A stretch of 64,000 nucleotides of DNA. It comes from Siphonodentalium dalli (Eukaryota > Mollusca > Scaphopoda > Gadilida > Siphonodentaliidae). Of this stretch, positions 1-10,168 are shown one piece after another. Made by a program: the position numbers and the translations under genes. The stretch lies in the NCBI GenBank assembly GCA_032622095.1, contig CP136062.1:18293739-18357738 (forward strand), read 5' to 3'. Position 1 is the stretch's first letter, and each line of letters begins with the position of its first letter. Below the pieces are notes generated by a model. That model had not been told where the DNA came from. It did no database searches and saw nothing but the letters and a program-made list of their open reading frames with translations.

Positions 1-164
1 AGTCTGATGATAACAATTCATGCCTTATTAAATATATGTTATTTCGTTTCTTACGGTAGAGCACCGCCCATCTTCGCATAGTGGAACGGTAAATTCGTGA
101 TGACATTCTTATTATATTTCACATCAGGAATTTCGATTACTTTTCACTCGCCCCGATGAGTGTA

Positions 165-885
165 GACTGTAGTTACTATATCGTAATTTATTGTGTCTTA
201 TTTTCTAAATAAAAGGTAAACTAACGCTACGAATGAACTTACATTGTAATTCAATGTTCATAACTCTCATTTGCAATACCAGTAATCGGAAGACACAGTA
301 ACAAGATATTCCGATTACGACATGAATTCTTTAACCCTTTACCCAACAAACCGACCAAAACCGGCCAAATAAAGATTCAACGGCCTAAAATATCTTCGGT
401 CTGTCTCAATAGAACCATACAAATATGGATATCATTGGAACCGGCTCCTTGACCACATTGTGATAGTTACAGTTATGCCCTGTGCCAATGCATTCTCTTA
501 AATATGCGAGTCGACCATAGGTCGCCTCGCATATATAAGAGAATGCATTGGCCTAAAAAAAATCTTTTTTTAACACTTTTTACCATTTTTTCTTACATTC
601 TTTAACAATTTTATAATTTTTAATGTGTTAAGCCAATGCATTCTCTTATATATGCGAGGCGACCTATAAGAGAATGCATTGGCACAGGGCCGTTCTGTTG
701 GGTAAAGGGTTAAGCCCACCTATCTACTGTGCGACAAAAGCACTGGCGAAATTCAAAACAGCTGCGTCGTGTTAGATAATAATTGGTGACGTCACAAAAT
801 CAGAAATAGTCTATATACGACCCAAAGCGTCCGGCTTCGATTCGTTATAATATAGCAAAATAACTGAATCATGTCCCGTTTACTT
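165..885 (+). repeat. Diverged copy of a dispersed segment, split by a MITE
   Basis: Bases 181-330 and 714-850 match 52330-52640 in order: AATAAAAGGTA, GAACTTACAT, AATCGAAAGACACAG-like text, then TAATTGGTGACGTCAC and ATACGACCCAAAG. A third copy of the second half lies at 55050-55190. The two halves here are separated exactly by the MITE at 331-713. No coding function is visible. The 148-residue reading frame in the 52.4-kb copy is broken in the other two copies, so it is probably fortuitous. Confidence 0.7.
331..713. mobile_element. TTAA-flanked MITE, piggyBac-like, copy 1
   Basis: The element has TTAA at both ends (331-334 and 710-713) and inverted termini CCCTTTACCCAACA / TGTTGGGTAAAGGG. 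Inside are two palindromic modules built on CCAATGCATTCTCTTA and ATGCGAGGCGACC. It is 383 bp with no coding capacity. TTAA duplication plus CCCT termini fits piggyBac-type non-autonomous elements; Kolobok is the alternative. A close copy lies at 5250-5650, and its palindrome recurs at 12737-12802. Confidence 0.85.
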
Positions 886-1655
886 AATCTAGTGCGAGGG
901 TCACTCGTGAATTATAAAAATATGCGATGTCCTGTGGTCAATGAAATAGGCCGATTTATCAGGAAAAACGAATTTTCAGTTAATCAGATATCATTGAATT
1001 TAACTTTGCTATTGATGATAATTAGACGACAATAGACATGTCTATTTCACTTTTTCCTGTTGTAAGCCTGAAACAAACATTTAAATGGTGATAGACTGTA
1101 TAGTTTTCACAATTTTTAAAGCATCAATAGGGATTCTTGAAAACATCGAGAAACCTTATCAAAAAGTCAAAAGGACAGAGGTGTCGATCTAGGACCGCAT
1201 TATTTGCAGTACACGATATTCGTAATTGTGTGAAGGGATAGTAAATTTTCGGTGTGTTTAAAACTAGTAAAGTCTGTACTGAGTGCATGTCACAGTTGCC
1301 GGAGGTGCTTATAAAAATAAGTCATTAATTTAGCGACATTAAGTTATGTTTAAAGGAATGGGAATGTTTGTCTCTAAGGAACTAATTTTGTTATGAAACT
1401 TGTAAACAAAAGCTGTTATCAATACATGTATATGCATGTGGTTTATTTGTGGGTTATAATTACGCTATGTAAAATATTGAACAGGTGCATGTTATATTTA
1501 TCAGCTGATGATGATGATATTTTCTAAGAATTGTTATCAACATGGAGATAATTTATCTGCGGTAGTTAATTAAAATTGTTACCCAATAGTAGAGTTTTAC
1601 TTTGTAAATCATTGGGATTTAGAATTAACTGGTTAACCCCAAATTCGCGTTCGTA
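886..1655. other. No recognisable feature
   Basis: This is AT-rich single-copy-looking sequence with frequent stops in all frames. I found no repeat partner in the window and no coding signal. If the exon at 2822-3634 belongs to a live gene, its downstream exons could lie here on the minus strand, but I did not recognise one. Confidence 0.4.
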
Positions 1656-1659
1656 ACGC

Positions 1660-1800
1660 CACAACGAACTGTTGCCCGCCCTGAATTAACTGTTGGCCGG
1701 TTTGCAATCACGGTCAGCTTTCGTGACGTCACGAGTGAATTATTGCCCGACCCGAGCGAACTGTTGACTGGCCCGAACGAACTGTTACATGGTTTGCAAT
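1660..1800. repeat. Degenerate short repeat of CGAACTGTT
   Basis: About five imperfect units of the form CGAACTGTTGCCCG (variants TGAATTAACTGTTGGCCGG, GAATTATTGCCCG, GAACTGTTGACTGG, GAACTGTTACATGG) occur at irregular spacing immediately left of the foldback at 1822. Similar words (AATTAACTGG) occur in the MITE at 3661-4072. Confidence 0.5.
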
Positions 1801-1821
1801 TTCCGTGACGCTTCGGCTATT

Positions 1822-2463
1822 ACCGGAAATTTCCACCTGATACAGACCAATGTTACTCTGTAGTAATACAAAACTATTAGTTAAAATTCCTCAGTGATAT
1901 AGGGTATGTAGCATGCCACGCCAGCCGTTGAGGCATGCCACATGTTCTTTGACAAGCTAAAATCGTAACATTGCCACAGGGTAATAACTCTATAAAGAAT
2001 GTATATTTACGAAATAACGCCGATTTGTATTAGAAATAACAACACCACAATAGATCAACTGTGGTGAAATATAAGTAAAATTCTTCTCTTGGGTGGGTGG
2101 GCTTGTTGGAGGTTTGGGGTACGCTCTTTAAAAAATTCTCCAAATATGCCCGTTATTTCGTCAAAAACACTTCTTCAAATATCTCCGTTATTTAGTTAAT
2201 AAAAATAATTTCTTATTTCATAATTCGCGCTATTTCGTCATTTCGATGCATTTTTTATTCCGCAATTTCGCTGTATTTTCCTATTTCGCTTTTTCGTGGT
2301 ATTTCATATTTCGATAATTCGCTATATTTGACATATTATGGGATATTGGCATGCCTCAACGGCTGGCGTGGCATGCCACATACCCTTTATCACTGAGGAA
2401 TTTTAACTAATAGTTTTGTATTACTACAGAGTAACATTGGTCTGTATCAGGTGAAATTTCCGG
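1822..2463. mobile_element. Foldback DNA element with about 120-bp terminal inverted repeats
   Basis: The left arm (1822-1945) starts CCGGAAATTTCCACCTGATA, runs through CTCAGTGATATAGGGTATGT and ends near GCCGTTGAGGCATGCCACAT. The right arm (2338-2463) is its near-perfect reverse complement. The roughly 400-bp centre is non-coding; 2150-2320 is a run of degenerate ATTTCG-type units. No transposase is visible, so it is non-autonomous. The duplicated target could not be fixed with confidence. Confidence 0.8.
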
Positions 2464-2606
2464 TTTCGCTTTTTAATTATACCGGATTTCCGCATTGTCA
2501 CTGTCACGCTCGAAAAACAACACAATTATTTTGAATTAATCGCTGAATATGTCTCGATTTTCTGATATTTCCGAGGATGACATCAATAATACAAGTAAAT
2601 GAATTG

Positions 2607-2797
2607 GGTAACAAAGCAATTATTTCATGTGTCTTTTGGGAACAGGCAAAATTGTTATCCCGCGGTATCAGGAATGACTATAGAACTGTCGCCCCCGGCC
2701 TTCGGTCTTGGGCAACAGTTCGATAGTCATTCCTGATACCGAGGGACAACAATGTTGACTGTTCCCAAAAGACACATGAAATAATTGCTATAACAGC
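2607..2797. mobile_element. Near-perfect long hairpin element with a TTC/GAA tip
   Basis: Arms of about 90 bp (2607-2700 and 2704-2797) share CAATTATTTCATGTGTC, TTTTGGGAACA and GGTATCAGGAATGACTAT in inverted order. The tip is CC-TTC-GG at 2699-2705, so the unpaired centre is only TTC (GAA on the other strand). It lies directly downstream of the exon end predicted at 2822. No coding capacity. Confidence 0.8.
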
Positions 2798-2821
2798 ATG
2801 GTCGTATTAGTTAGAATATAC

Positions 2822-3634
2822 CTTTATTATTTACTCTAGCTTCATCCATAGAACCGTGGGTATAGTTTCCATTCACCAATATAAGAAGGGCTGTGAACAA
2901 GTGTCTTGTGAGAGAATCCCCGATTAGTGAGAACTGACGGCCTTTGAATATTGCACAGAATGACTCCTTTGTATATACTCTTGGCTGACACAAAGGGTTC
3001 GTTGTTCTCCATTCAGAAAGTTCGGCATGCAGCCATTTTCGAGTGTCAAAACATGTTTTGCAGTTACAGGAACCTTCAGGAATATATCGGCATATGTTCT
3101 CGAAGCAGCATGGTCTCGGTCCATTGGCTTCGCATATTGCCATGAAGTTGACACTGCTGCTGTAGGATATGTTTTTTCCACACACTCGGTCAACTCGCTC
3201 AAAAGACTTCCACTCTGAACTGAACATGGTTCTAACACGCTGCTGGAATGCCGCTATTTCATCAATATGTCGAGGATGATATGGCAGACGAAACCACATT
3301 CCTTTGAATACATCAACATCATAATTGGGACACTTCAGGTATTTGGAATTAACTATGAATGAAATATTTCTCCCACCACGGGCACGGCGATGGGATAAGT
3401 ATAGTGCGATCGGTTCGTAAACAATAACAGCGCTTCGATTTATGTCATGGATTTGGTCAGCTATAAACTGTAGATGATTCACATTGGCGGAAGTCACATT
3501 TGTTTGCTCAATCCAATGTAGTAGTAGGGTTGGTACATTAAACCATGCTACCACTACTAAAACATCGATCAATATCACCCAAATTATTATCTTCATCAAG
3601 TTACATGATCTCCGATGGTCCGTATGTGGCATAT
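2822..3634 (-). CDS. SGNH/GDSL-type (PC-esterase-like) type II membrane protein, one exon
   Basis: This is an open exon of about 270 codons on the minus strand. A hydrophobic segment at residues 14-34, just after an MKII start-like segment, is predicted to be a signal anchor. The rest would be lumenal or extracellular: five N-glycosylation sequons (NVTS, NRSA, NISF, NISY, NYTH), many cysteines including CNCKTC, and a C-terminal FSLIGDSLTRHLF block with GDS at residues 238-240, the nucleophile block of SGNH hydrolases. That arrangement resembles the invertebrate PC-esterase/NXPE-like proteins. The initiating ATG (3630-3632) follows a polypyrimidine acceptor TTTTCTAATTTCAG directly, and the reading frame ends at a good donor AAAG|GTATAT at 2822, so at least one exon on each side is implied. 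The Asp/His block of the fold is not present and must lie in a missing exon. No such exon was recognised downstream, where two foldback elements sit, so a decayed gene is possible. Family assignment is inference from motifs. Confidence 0.6.
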
Positions 3635-3648
3635 CTGAAATTAGAAAA
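3635..3648 (-). promoter_or_regulatory. Splice acceptor of the GDSL-type exon
   Basis: On the minus strand TTTTCTAATTTCAG precedes the ATG by two bases. This implies a 5' untranslated exon upstream, at higher coordinates. Confidence 0.55.
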
Positions 3649-3660
3649 CGTACTTATACA

Positions 3661-4072
3661 TTAACGAGGGTATCGCCCCCCCCCCTTCGGTACGCGGGAT
3701 TCGTGGTGGTTTGAAGCCGTATGCGCGCGATTCATACCCCCGAATTAACTGGTGTTCAGGTTCAAGCAAAACATCTTGGACGCAGGTTTTGATGGCGCAA
3801 AATAATATTTGTGTACTAGTTATCTGTATGAATGAGTGGGTAGAATAGTTTCTTGCATATTCGACCAATATGCCATCATAAAGTATAATTTATCGTATCA
3901 TAGCGGCCTCATAACGCCCATAACGTGACCGGCGTCAATTTGCATGTCATTTATCGCAAATTATTTCTTAACATGTATTCAGGATTCACCTCCTAAAATT
4001 AACTGGTATTCAGGATTCACCCCCCAAAATTAACTGGTATTCAGAATTCAGGGGAGGTGATACCCCCATTAA
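3661..4072. mobile_element. TTAA-flanked MITE, GRGGGTATCRCC family
   Basis: TTAA occurs at 3661-3664 and 4069-4072. The termini are imperfect inverted repeats (CGAGGGTATCGCC on the left, TGGGGGTATCACC on the right read inward). The interior has repeated AATTAACTGGTATTCAGGATT units (3739, 3995, 4027) and polyC runs. It sits about 13 bp upstream of the acceptor at 3635-3648, inside the presumed first intron. Confidence 0.7.
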
Positions 4073-4440
4073 CGCCACCAGATACGGACCGTCATTATAA
4101 AGTAGTTTAGGAAAATTGTTAAGCCGAATAGATAACCTAGCCACATACACTCGTCAAAATGTTTTATTTGAATGTTTGATTTTTGTAGTATTTCCCCCTT
4201 CTGTGGAATTTTCCAAGTCTGAGCCCACCCGACGCGTGCTCTCCGTTGGGCAGTCATTAGGAGTAGAGCGGTTAAACCAACGTACCTGCTCCTGCATTAA
4301 CGTCCATCCTTTATTAACCCGTTTGGATTTGGCATTAAAATAGATTAGTGATACACCACTTACAAATACGTATTTACATTATATATTTTTTATATTTATA
4401 TATCCTTTATTTCCTCCGTTAACGAAGAGCATTTACAGTA
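4073..4440. other. No recognisable feature
   Basis: No repeat partner, motif or supported reading frame was found. A 5' exon of the gene at 2822-3634 could be here but nothing marks it. Confidence 0.35.
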
Positions 4441-4554
4441 TAATTTGAATGTTTACACAATACAATACAAAAATCGAATAAATAAATAAACATTAAAGTA
4501 TGTGGTAGACATATAAGCCAGCCACAGATTAGACGAGACAGTCATGCACGTACA

Positions 4555-4775
4555 TAGAGAGACATGTTTGTAAGCAGACTGTTGGTCATACATACAACAT
4601 GCCATACATAGATACATACATATATACATAAAACATACATACATATACATAAATATACACATATATACATACACGATCATACATACACACGCGTACACAC
4701 ATACATACAAACATACACACGTACATACATACACGCATACATATATGCATATGTTCACACATACATACGGGATAT
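4555..4775. repeat. Imperfect (TACA)n microsatellite
   Basis: Long run of CATACATACA, TATACATA and ACACACG variants. Cys/Val/Tyr-rich reading frames on the minus strand across it are products of the simple repeat. Confidence 0.9.
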
Positions 4776-5049
4776 TGGCAGGCAATCCAATGGGCAATCA
4801 GACATAAACAAGCGCACAACCATACGATGTGTGGTTATATATAGAGACCTACAAGAGATCACCACGCCCTCATGAAAACTTCCCATAAATCCAGTGATAA
4901 ATCACTCAAAATTAAACAAAACTATATTATGTACATATCTCGACTTGAAAGAGGGTGTGTTTATTTTGATAAATCCAACTTCGAGTAGAGGTATTTGCAT
5001 GTATGTTGACAGGGACGACCCTGTTAGCACACCAGGCAATGTCCCACTT

Positions 5050-5249
5050 GGAAGTTGTTATTGTAATTTAGATGTTATTATCCCGTTTTCAGAGTAGGCG
5101 ATAATGATCCAGAGCCGGCATGTGTTTCATTTCGGCTGGTAGGGGACTTGATCTGAGGGAACCTGGCCGAATAAGCAATAGCAATAGCGTATGCGTTGAA
5201 ATGTAACTTAGATAATTTGGTTGAATGCAGAGCAATAAATTGAGATCAT
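5050..5249 (-). mobile_element. Probable 3' untranslated end of the interrupted LINE
   Basis: This stretch lies on the far side of the MITE at 5250-5650 from the LINE coding remnant at 5651-5998, in the same orientation. It has no other explanation. The 3' terminus is not clear: an AATAACA-rich stretch near 5060-5075 could be the tail. Bases 4781-5049 show nothing recognisable. Confidence 0.35.
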
Positions 5250-5650
5250 TTAACCCTTTACCCAACAAACCGGCCAAAACCGGCCAAATAAAGCTTCAAC
5301 AGCCTAAAATATCTTCGGTCTGTCTCAATAGAACCATACAAATATGGATATCATTGGAACCGGCTCATTGACCACATTGTGATGGTTACAGTTATGCCCT
5401 GTGCCAATGCATTCTCTTATATATGCGAGTCGACCATAGGTCGCCTCGCATATATAAGAGAATGCATTGGCCTAAAAAAAAATCTTTTTTTAACACTTTT
5501 TACCATTTTTTCTTACATTCTTTAACAATTTTATAATTTTTAATGTGTTAAGCCAATGCATTCTCTTATATATGCGAGGCGACCTATGGTCGACTCGCAT
5601 ATATAAGAGAATGCATTGGCACTGGGCCCTTCTGTTGGGTAAAGGGTTAA
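5250..5650. mobile_element. TTAA-flanked MITE, piggyBac-like, copy 2, inside the LINE
   Basis: Near-identical to the element at 331-713, with TTAA at 5250-5253 and 5647-5650 and termini CCCTTTACCCAACA / TGTTGGGTAAAGGG. This copy keeps the full second palindrome (about 5551-5622), while copy 1 has lost part of it. It ends the LINE reading frame: downstream residues of that frame are MITE sequence. Confidence 0.85.
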
Positions 5651-5998
5651 GGATGACAAGCATGTTACTGCCAGTGTCTTCTGTGAGCGTGAGTTTGCTG
5701 TGTAATGGGACCACAGCTCGTATGATTTCCTCACAGCGAAGAGAGAAAACTCGTTCAGGTTGAATATTTTGCTTCTGATGTCATCGGACAGGATGGAGAG
5801 CAATACCATTACTTGGTCCTTCTGTGTGAGAGCATCAATGTATATAAAACAGGGTATGCCAAAAATGTCAATTAGTGAGCACCACACTTGTATTCTCACC
5901 TCTGATGTCGTCGCGCAGTCCAGTAAGGCATGCTCAACAATATCATCATAATCCTTGCCACACAGTTTGCATTGACCACGTTTCGGTGAGGTATATAT
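5651..5998 (-). pseudogene. LINE pol remnant, C-terminal zinc-finger region
   Basis: The minus-strand reading frame contains CKLCG, then DDIVEH and ALLDC. This is the C-x2-C...H-x4-C zinc knuckle found after the reverse transcriptase in many EN-RT LINE proteins. It continues, in the expected order, the protein remnant that ends at 10169 on the other side of the inserted element 5999-10168. The frame runs on through FSLFAVRKSYELW and is cut by the MITE at 5650. The copy is inactive. Confidence 0.7.
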
Positions 5999-6009
5999 CA
6001 CTGCAAATA

Positions 6010-6650
6010 AGAGTATTCAGATTTGAACGCATTCAGCCCCGGATGTGTTCAGTTACTGAACAGTAAGTGTTCAATTTTGAACGTATATGTTCAGAAAACT
6101 CATTTATTAACGGTAGTGTTCAAACCTGCAAGGACGTCGATCCGCTTGTGTTAGTATACTTAGTTAGTTCATATATATATCGCATATGCTTACGGGATTA
6201 ATGAATACTCGTTTGTGAAAATGATGTCTTGTGACTTCTATTTTGAACAATTGTGAAACTGAATGCGGATGCGCTGGTCTATTTTGCTTCACGATGAGTT
6301 TTGCTTTGAGCATTTTCCAGATCGGTAGAAAACATATCAGGGACGTGGTGGAGACACGGGAGAAGGGGCGGGGTAGTTGTAAATTGCAAATCCCAGATAT
6401 AAAATTACACCCCTCCCCAAATGGAAATTGTCCCATTCAGTCAAATCCGTATCACTTATCCGTGAATATATATAGTGTTCATATATTGATCGATACCGAT
6501 ATTTTTATGTTGCCGGTTCATCACTTGTGTAGAAAATCACGATATAATACGATCCCACACTATTTTGTTTTACACTAATTTCAGTATTGAACACTGCCGT
6601 TCAGTCCGTGTTCGCTTCCCTTGAATATATGTGTTCAATGTGAGACCACG
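6010..6650. repeat. Left subterminal GTGTTCA repeats
   Basis: Copies of GTTCA, TGAAC and GTGTTCA near 6030, 6055-6095, 6118, 6590 and 6630, within the CACTA-like element. They are sparser than at the right end. They would be the likely binding sites of the cognate transposase. Confidence 0.55.
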
Positions 6651-6789
6651 GACATGGTCATTAATCATTCACGCTTAACTAGTGGCATGCGATCCCACTG
6701 GACTGTCTGCATTGAGTTCTCTTAACAAAATAGCATGTAGCGTCGTCTTTTGAAACATGATATCGTTCCACGCAACTGGCGTTAATTAA

Positions 6790-6974
6790 TTTCGGTTTGA
6801 ATATCTGTGTAGTTTAATGTATATGGATGGACTAAGCCTTCACATTAATGGAACCAAGTCAGTTGCGCCATTCTTTGGCGTTAGATTAAAGGTTCGAAAC
6901 ATAGTTGGTATTTATGGGGTCTTTACTGACAAGAGACAAGGTCAAGTTTATCAATACAGCCTGCAATACACATG
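6790..6974 (+). CDS. Candidate short exon ending at a consensus splice donor
   Basis: An open frame starts at 6790, with a possible ATG at 6817, and encodes about 53 residues including GTKSVAPFFGVRLKVRNIVG. It reads into CATG|GTAAGTAC, a strong donor at 6974. A strong acceptor (TTCTTTCTTTCAG) lies at 7687-7699. Joining the two does not keep this frame open for long, so the pairing is unproven. The protein is unrecognised. It may be a remnant of the transposon's own gene or of captured host sequence. Confidence 0.25.
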
Positions 6975-9001
6975 GTAAGTACCGGTATATGTAATCCAAT
7001 GTATCATCATCATAATTATCAGCATATGTGTTTATGTATATATTTATCTAAAACATGCAAAGTTAAAAAATTTACAATTCAGTTGAGGACATTAGTTAAA
7101 TTTCGCGCCCAATTGTGGTTGAAATTGTTCTAATTTTTTTGTTTGATATTCCGTCCAGATATTAGTGGGGAATATTCTGATATCGGTTGATTTTTTGATA
7201 AAAAGTGAGTGTCTCATTCATGCAGGTAAGGTTTAAAACTTCTGTGAACTTTGTCATAAGCATTCTCACGGTTGATTTTCTCGCAAAAACAAAACAAAAA
7301 CACTTGAGGTCATTGAGGAATATTTGGTGTCACATATATATTAAATTTGATTATATTAGTAGATATCCAATAAAAATATATTGATGTGCCGGTTATTCGT
7401 ACATGGATCATTGCTAAATAGCCCAATACATTTTCTAAACTAGTTAACGTGTGCTGTTCCACCGTTTTAATTGGTGATGTTAGCGTGTGGCCAAACACTG
7501 AAAGAAATAATGTTTTATAATTTCGGAAGCAGTATTGACTGGTGTCTTTGAATTGGTACGGTATTAATATCAGGATATCATAATATGATTGTAAAGCCGG
7601 GAAATTCTGAAAAAAGTGCTGGGTGGTAAGATCGCATCATAATAGCATCTATAATTGGAAAACTAATATTCTAGTATATTAAATTATTCTTTCTTTCAGG
7701 AGCTGCATATAGAGCATCGATCGAATATCTGCGGAAACTTTGGGCACAACATATACGGATGCTACAAAATACTCACGTTGGGTGTAGCTGAACTACCAGA
7801 AATTGCTATATTAGCTAGCACCGTCAACAAATTCTAGTGACTGTTAAGCCATTACTGCATGGTGTCAGCTGGTGCCAAAAATCGAGAAAGTTCAACAGGA
7901 ACCGGCGCAGAAATACATCGCACATTCAATGTTAAAAGATTTGTGGACTAATGTGTGTGACTAATTCCGATAGTTCAAAGAATTGGACCTAAGATGATAA
8001 ACCTCACGTCTAGCCTTACCTAAAAATTTGGTAACTGTGATGCACTGTCCGAGATGTATGGTTGACAGTTTGTTATTAATTCAGTGGTTGAAGGATATCC
8101 CAGATCAGGCTATGGTCTTACAATCTCGTCCAAATACGGATACGATAGGCGAGAATCGCATGCGTTTTGATATGTCGATGCCGTCTGGAGAGTTTGGCGG
8201 GACCAGCATCCCGTCTCGATTTGCTCAGTCTACCCTTGATGCTATAAAGTGGTAGCCGCGGGCGCTTATATATAGAGTTGTTTTTATGAGCCATCAGGCC
8301 CCCGCGGCAGCGGTCGCTGGCGCGACCTGACTGCCTCGATATCAATTTGAAAAAGGGGTGACGTTGCTTAGACAGGTCTTAGACAGTGCCGTCCGCCTCC
8401 CCCAAGTAGCACCCACCCGAAAAGTGATTTTTCCTATAGTGTTTTTGAAACGTGTCTCTTTGTGGTGTCATTCTTTTGGTATGATTTTTTACTAAATAAC
8501 GGGTATGTTAGAGTTACATTTCTTTGAATTTTACAATCGAAACATAGTATAAGATATTCGCATGCGATGCTGAGTCACGCGGGACACGGCAAACTAAATC
8601 GCGCGCAAATTGGCTTGCGATTTTTCAGCATCCCACCCCATTTGGCATGCGATAGCGTTTGTACTAGGTGCCCAGATGTTCAGGATGTTCATTCGGCCAA
8701 CTGGCTTTCGTTTGAAATTAATGCTGTTGCCAATGGTGACCAACGCGGCATGGATGTTTTTGGATACGGATTATTCAAGTAAACGTATAGACTGTTGCGC
8801 CATTGATTCATCAGCTTATCAGTCTTATTAAATGTTATTTACCTATATAATACTCACATTTTAATTAGGTTGAATGACCTTATTCCCCAACAATTACATC
8901 AGCATTTCATAAAATATACATGCTTCTGTATGGAACAGTTGCATTATATTTAAATTATTAGCGATAGCTTCAGCTTGTTCTCAGTAATCATATAAGAAAT
9001 G
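6975..9001. other. Interior of the CACTA-like element, no supported gene
   Basis: Bases 8028-8255 hold a 75-codon open frame in more GC-rich sequence (to about 8330), and 8567-8830 hold two overlapping short frames. None is recognisable and none shows a transposase motif. The acceptor-like TTCTTTCTTTCAG at 7687-7699 is the only other strong signal. Confidence 0.4.
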
Positions 9002-9140
9002 AACGGCGGTTTCAATGTGGTCATGGGATTTTGACCGCGAGAAAAAATCAGCAAACTGCATGAACCCCGAAGGGGTTCATGTGGAGTTTGCTGATTTTTA
9101 ATCGCGGTCAAAACACATGACCACGTTGAATCCGCCGTTT
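9002..9140. mobile_element. Long hairpin element with a GAA triloop
   Basis: Arms 9002-9068 and 9072-9140 are near-perfect reverse complements (AACGGCGG, TGGTCATG, TTTTGACCGCGA, AATCAGCAAACT). The apex is ACCCC-GAA-GGGGT (GAA at 9069-9071) with eight perfect pairs next to the loop. It is non-coding and nested in the CACTA-like element. Confidence 0.85.
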
Positions 9141-9839
9141 ATTATTTATATTTATATACTTAAATTCATTATGAACTAGGATTGTCTGTCTTTCCCACTA
9201 TTTATTCATCTATTTAAATGAACGCATGGAGTCCAGTTAAGAAAGTTTTGAGAATCCGTTGCTGGGAACGTTACGCCTTAGCGTAGTGAAGGCATAGAGC
9301 TAGCGTCTGGTCTAGGGGGGGATATTTGTAGCGTTAAGGAAAATGGTAAAACGCTAAATATTGAGTATCGGGCTTTTTTAACATCAATGCTCAGTAACAA
9401 CGGGCAACAACACTGATAATAGACCAAAATAAATTTATTGCCAAATCCGGACGTAATATATAGATACTCAAGCCGTCGGCAATGTCCGACAATGTCCGGT
9501 CATTTCCGGGACCTATGTGTTCATAAACCTATGAACGACATTGGAAGTGACGTCACGTTGCGTTCATAGCTTTATGAACGTATTGGATAAGGGGCGTGTC
9601 TACCGTAACGCTATGGGGAAATCGGAAGAGATATTAGGTGTATGTAAATATACATTAATAACCACAAAAGTATTGGGCCAGTTAATTTGGATTAGATGTA
9701 CACAGGAGACGAATGGCACTAAGACTGTTAAAGTGTGACTACAGAATGTTCACAACTTCTCACCCATTTTATATTGAATTTGATCTCGCGTTTGCGAAGC
9801 CTTGTGTTCGTGTATATGAAGAATGCTGGTATTTAAATT
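9141..9839. other. No gene; short inverted motifs
   Basis: Contains a small inverted pair GTTCATAAACCTATGAAC / GTTCATAGCTTTATGAAC (about 9509-9580) and the short repeat AATGTCCG near 9480-9500. No coding signal. Confidence 0.4.
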
Positions 9840-10160
9840 TAGTTATTTTGTGAACACGTGTGTTCAGATTTTGTTGTTTGAACACATATAAGTGTTCAAA
9901 AGCTGTTGCAGTGTTCGGAACACATCAAGCGTTCACATATTTCGAACACTCATGTTCAAAATCTGAACATGATGTGTTCAAAACTGAACGCTTATATGCA
10001 TTCATAAATTGAACACATCCATTCAATTCATTGAACACATGCGTTCAAATCTGAACATCGGGGACCGTTCATAGTAATTGAACACATCTGTTCTAAATTG
10101 AACACTGAACAGTGTTCATTATCTGTTGCATTTTTGGCGTTCAAATTTGAACACTTTTAT
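9840..10160. repeat. Right subterminal GTGTTCA/TGAACAC array
   Basis: Roughly twenty copies of GTGTTCA, TGAACAC or close variants in both orientations within 320 bp, ending at the terminal inverted repeat at 10154-10168. Confidence 0.75.
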
Positions 10161-10168
10161 TTACAGTA

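Larger units (their letters stand above)
5999..10168. mobile_element. CACTA/EnSpm-like DNA transposon inserted in the LINE
   Basis: The left end CACTGCAAATAAGAG and right end (reverse complement) TACTGTAAATAAAAG are inverted repeats, followed on both sides by TTCARATTTGAACG. Subterminal regions (about 6010-6650 and 9840-10155) carry many TGAACAC/GTGTTCA units in both orientations. CACTR termini plus dense subterminal repeats are typical of the CACTA superfamily. The flanks (TAT left, TAG right) do not give a clean duplication. The 4.17-kb interior has no recognisable transposase, so it is probably defective or non-autonomous. The flanking LINE protein remnants fit together across it. Confidence 0.7.

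Noticed and set aside
4453-4819. Cys/Val/Tyr-rich minus-strand reading frames
   Set aside because: They are translations of the (TACA)n microsatellite, with no sequence content beyond it.
6231-6578. 115-codon reading frame inside the CACTA-like element
   Set aside because: No transposase motif, and it overlaps an equally open frame on the other strand in subterminal repeat sequence.
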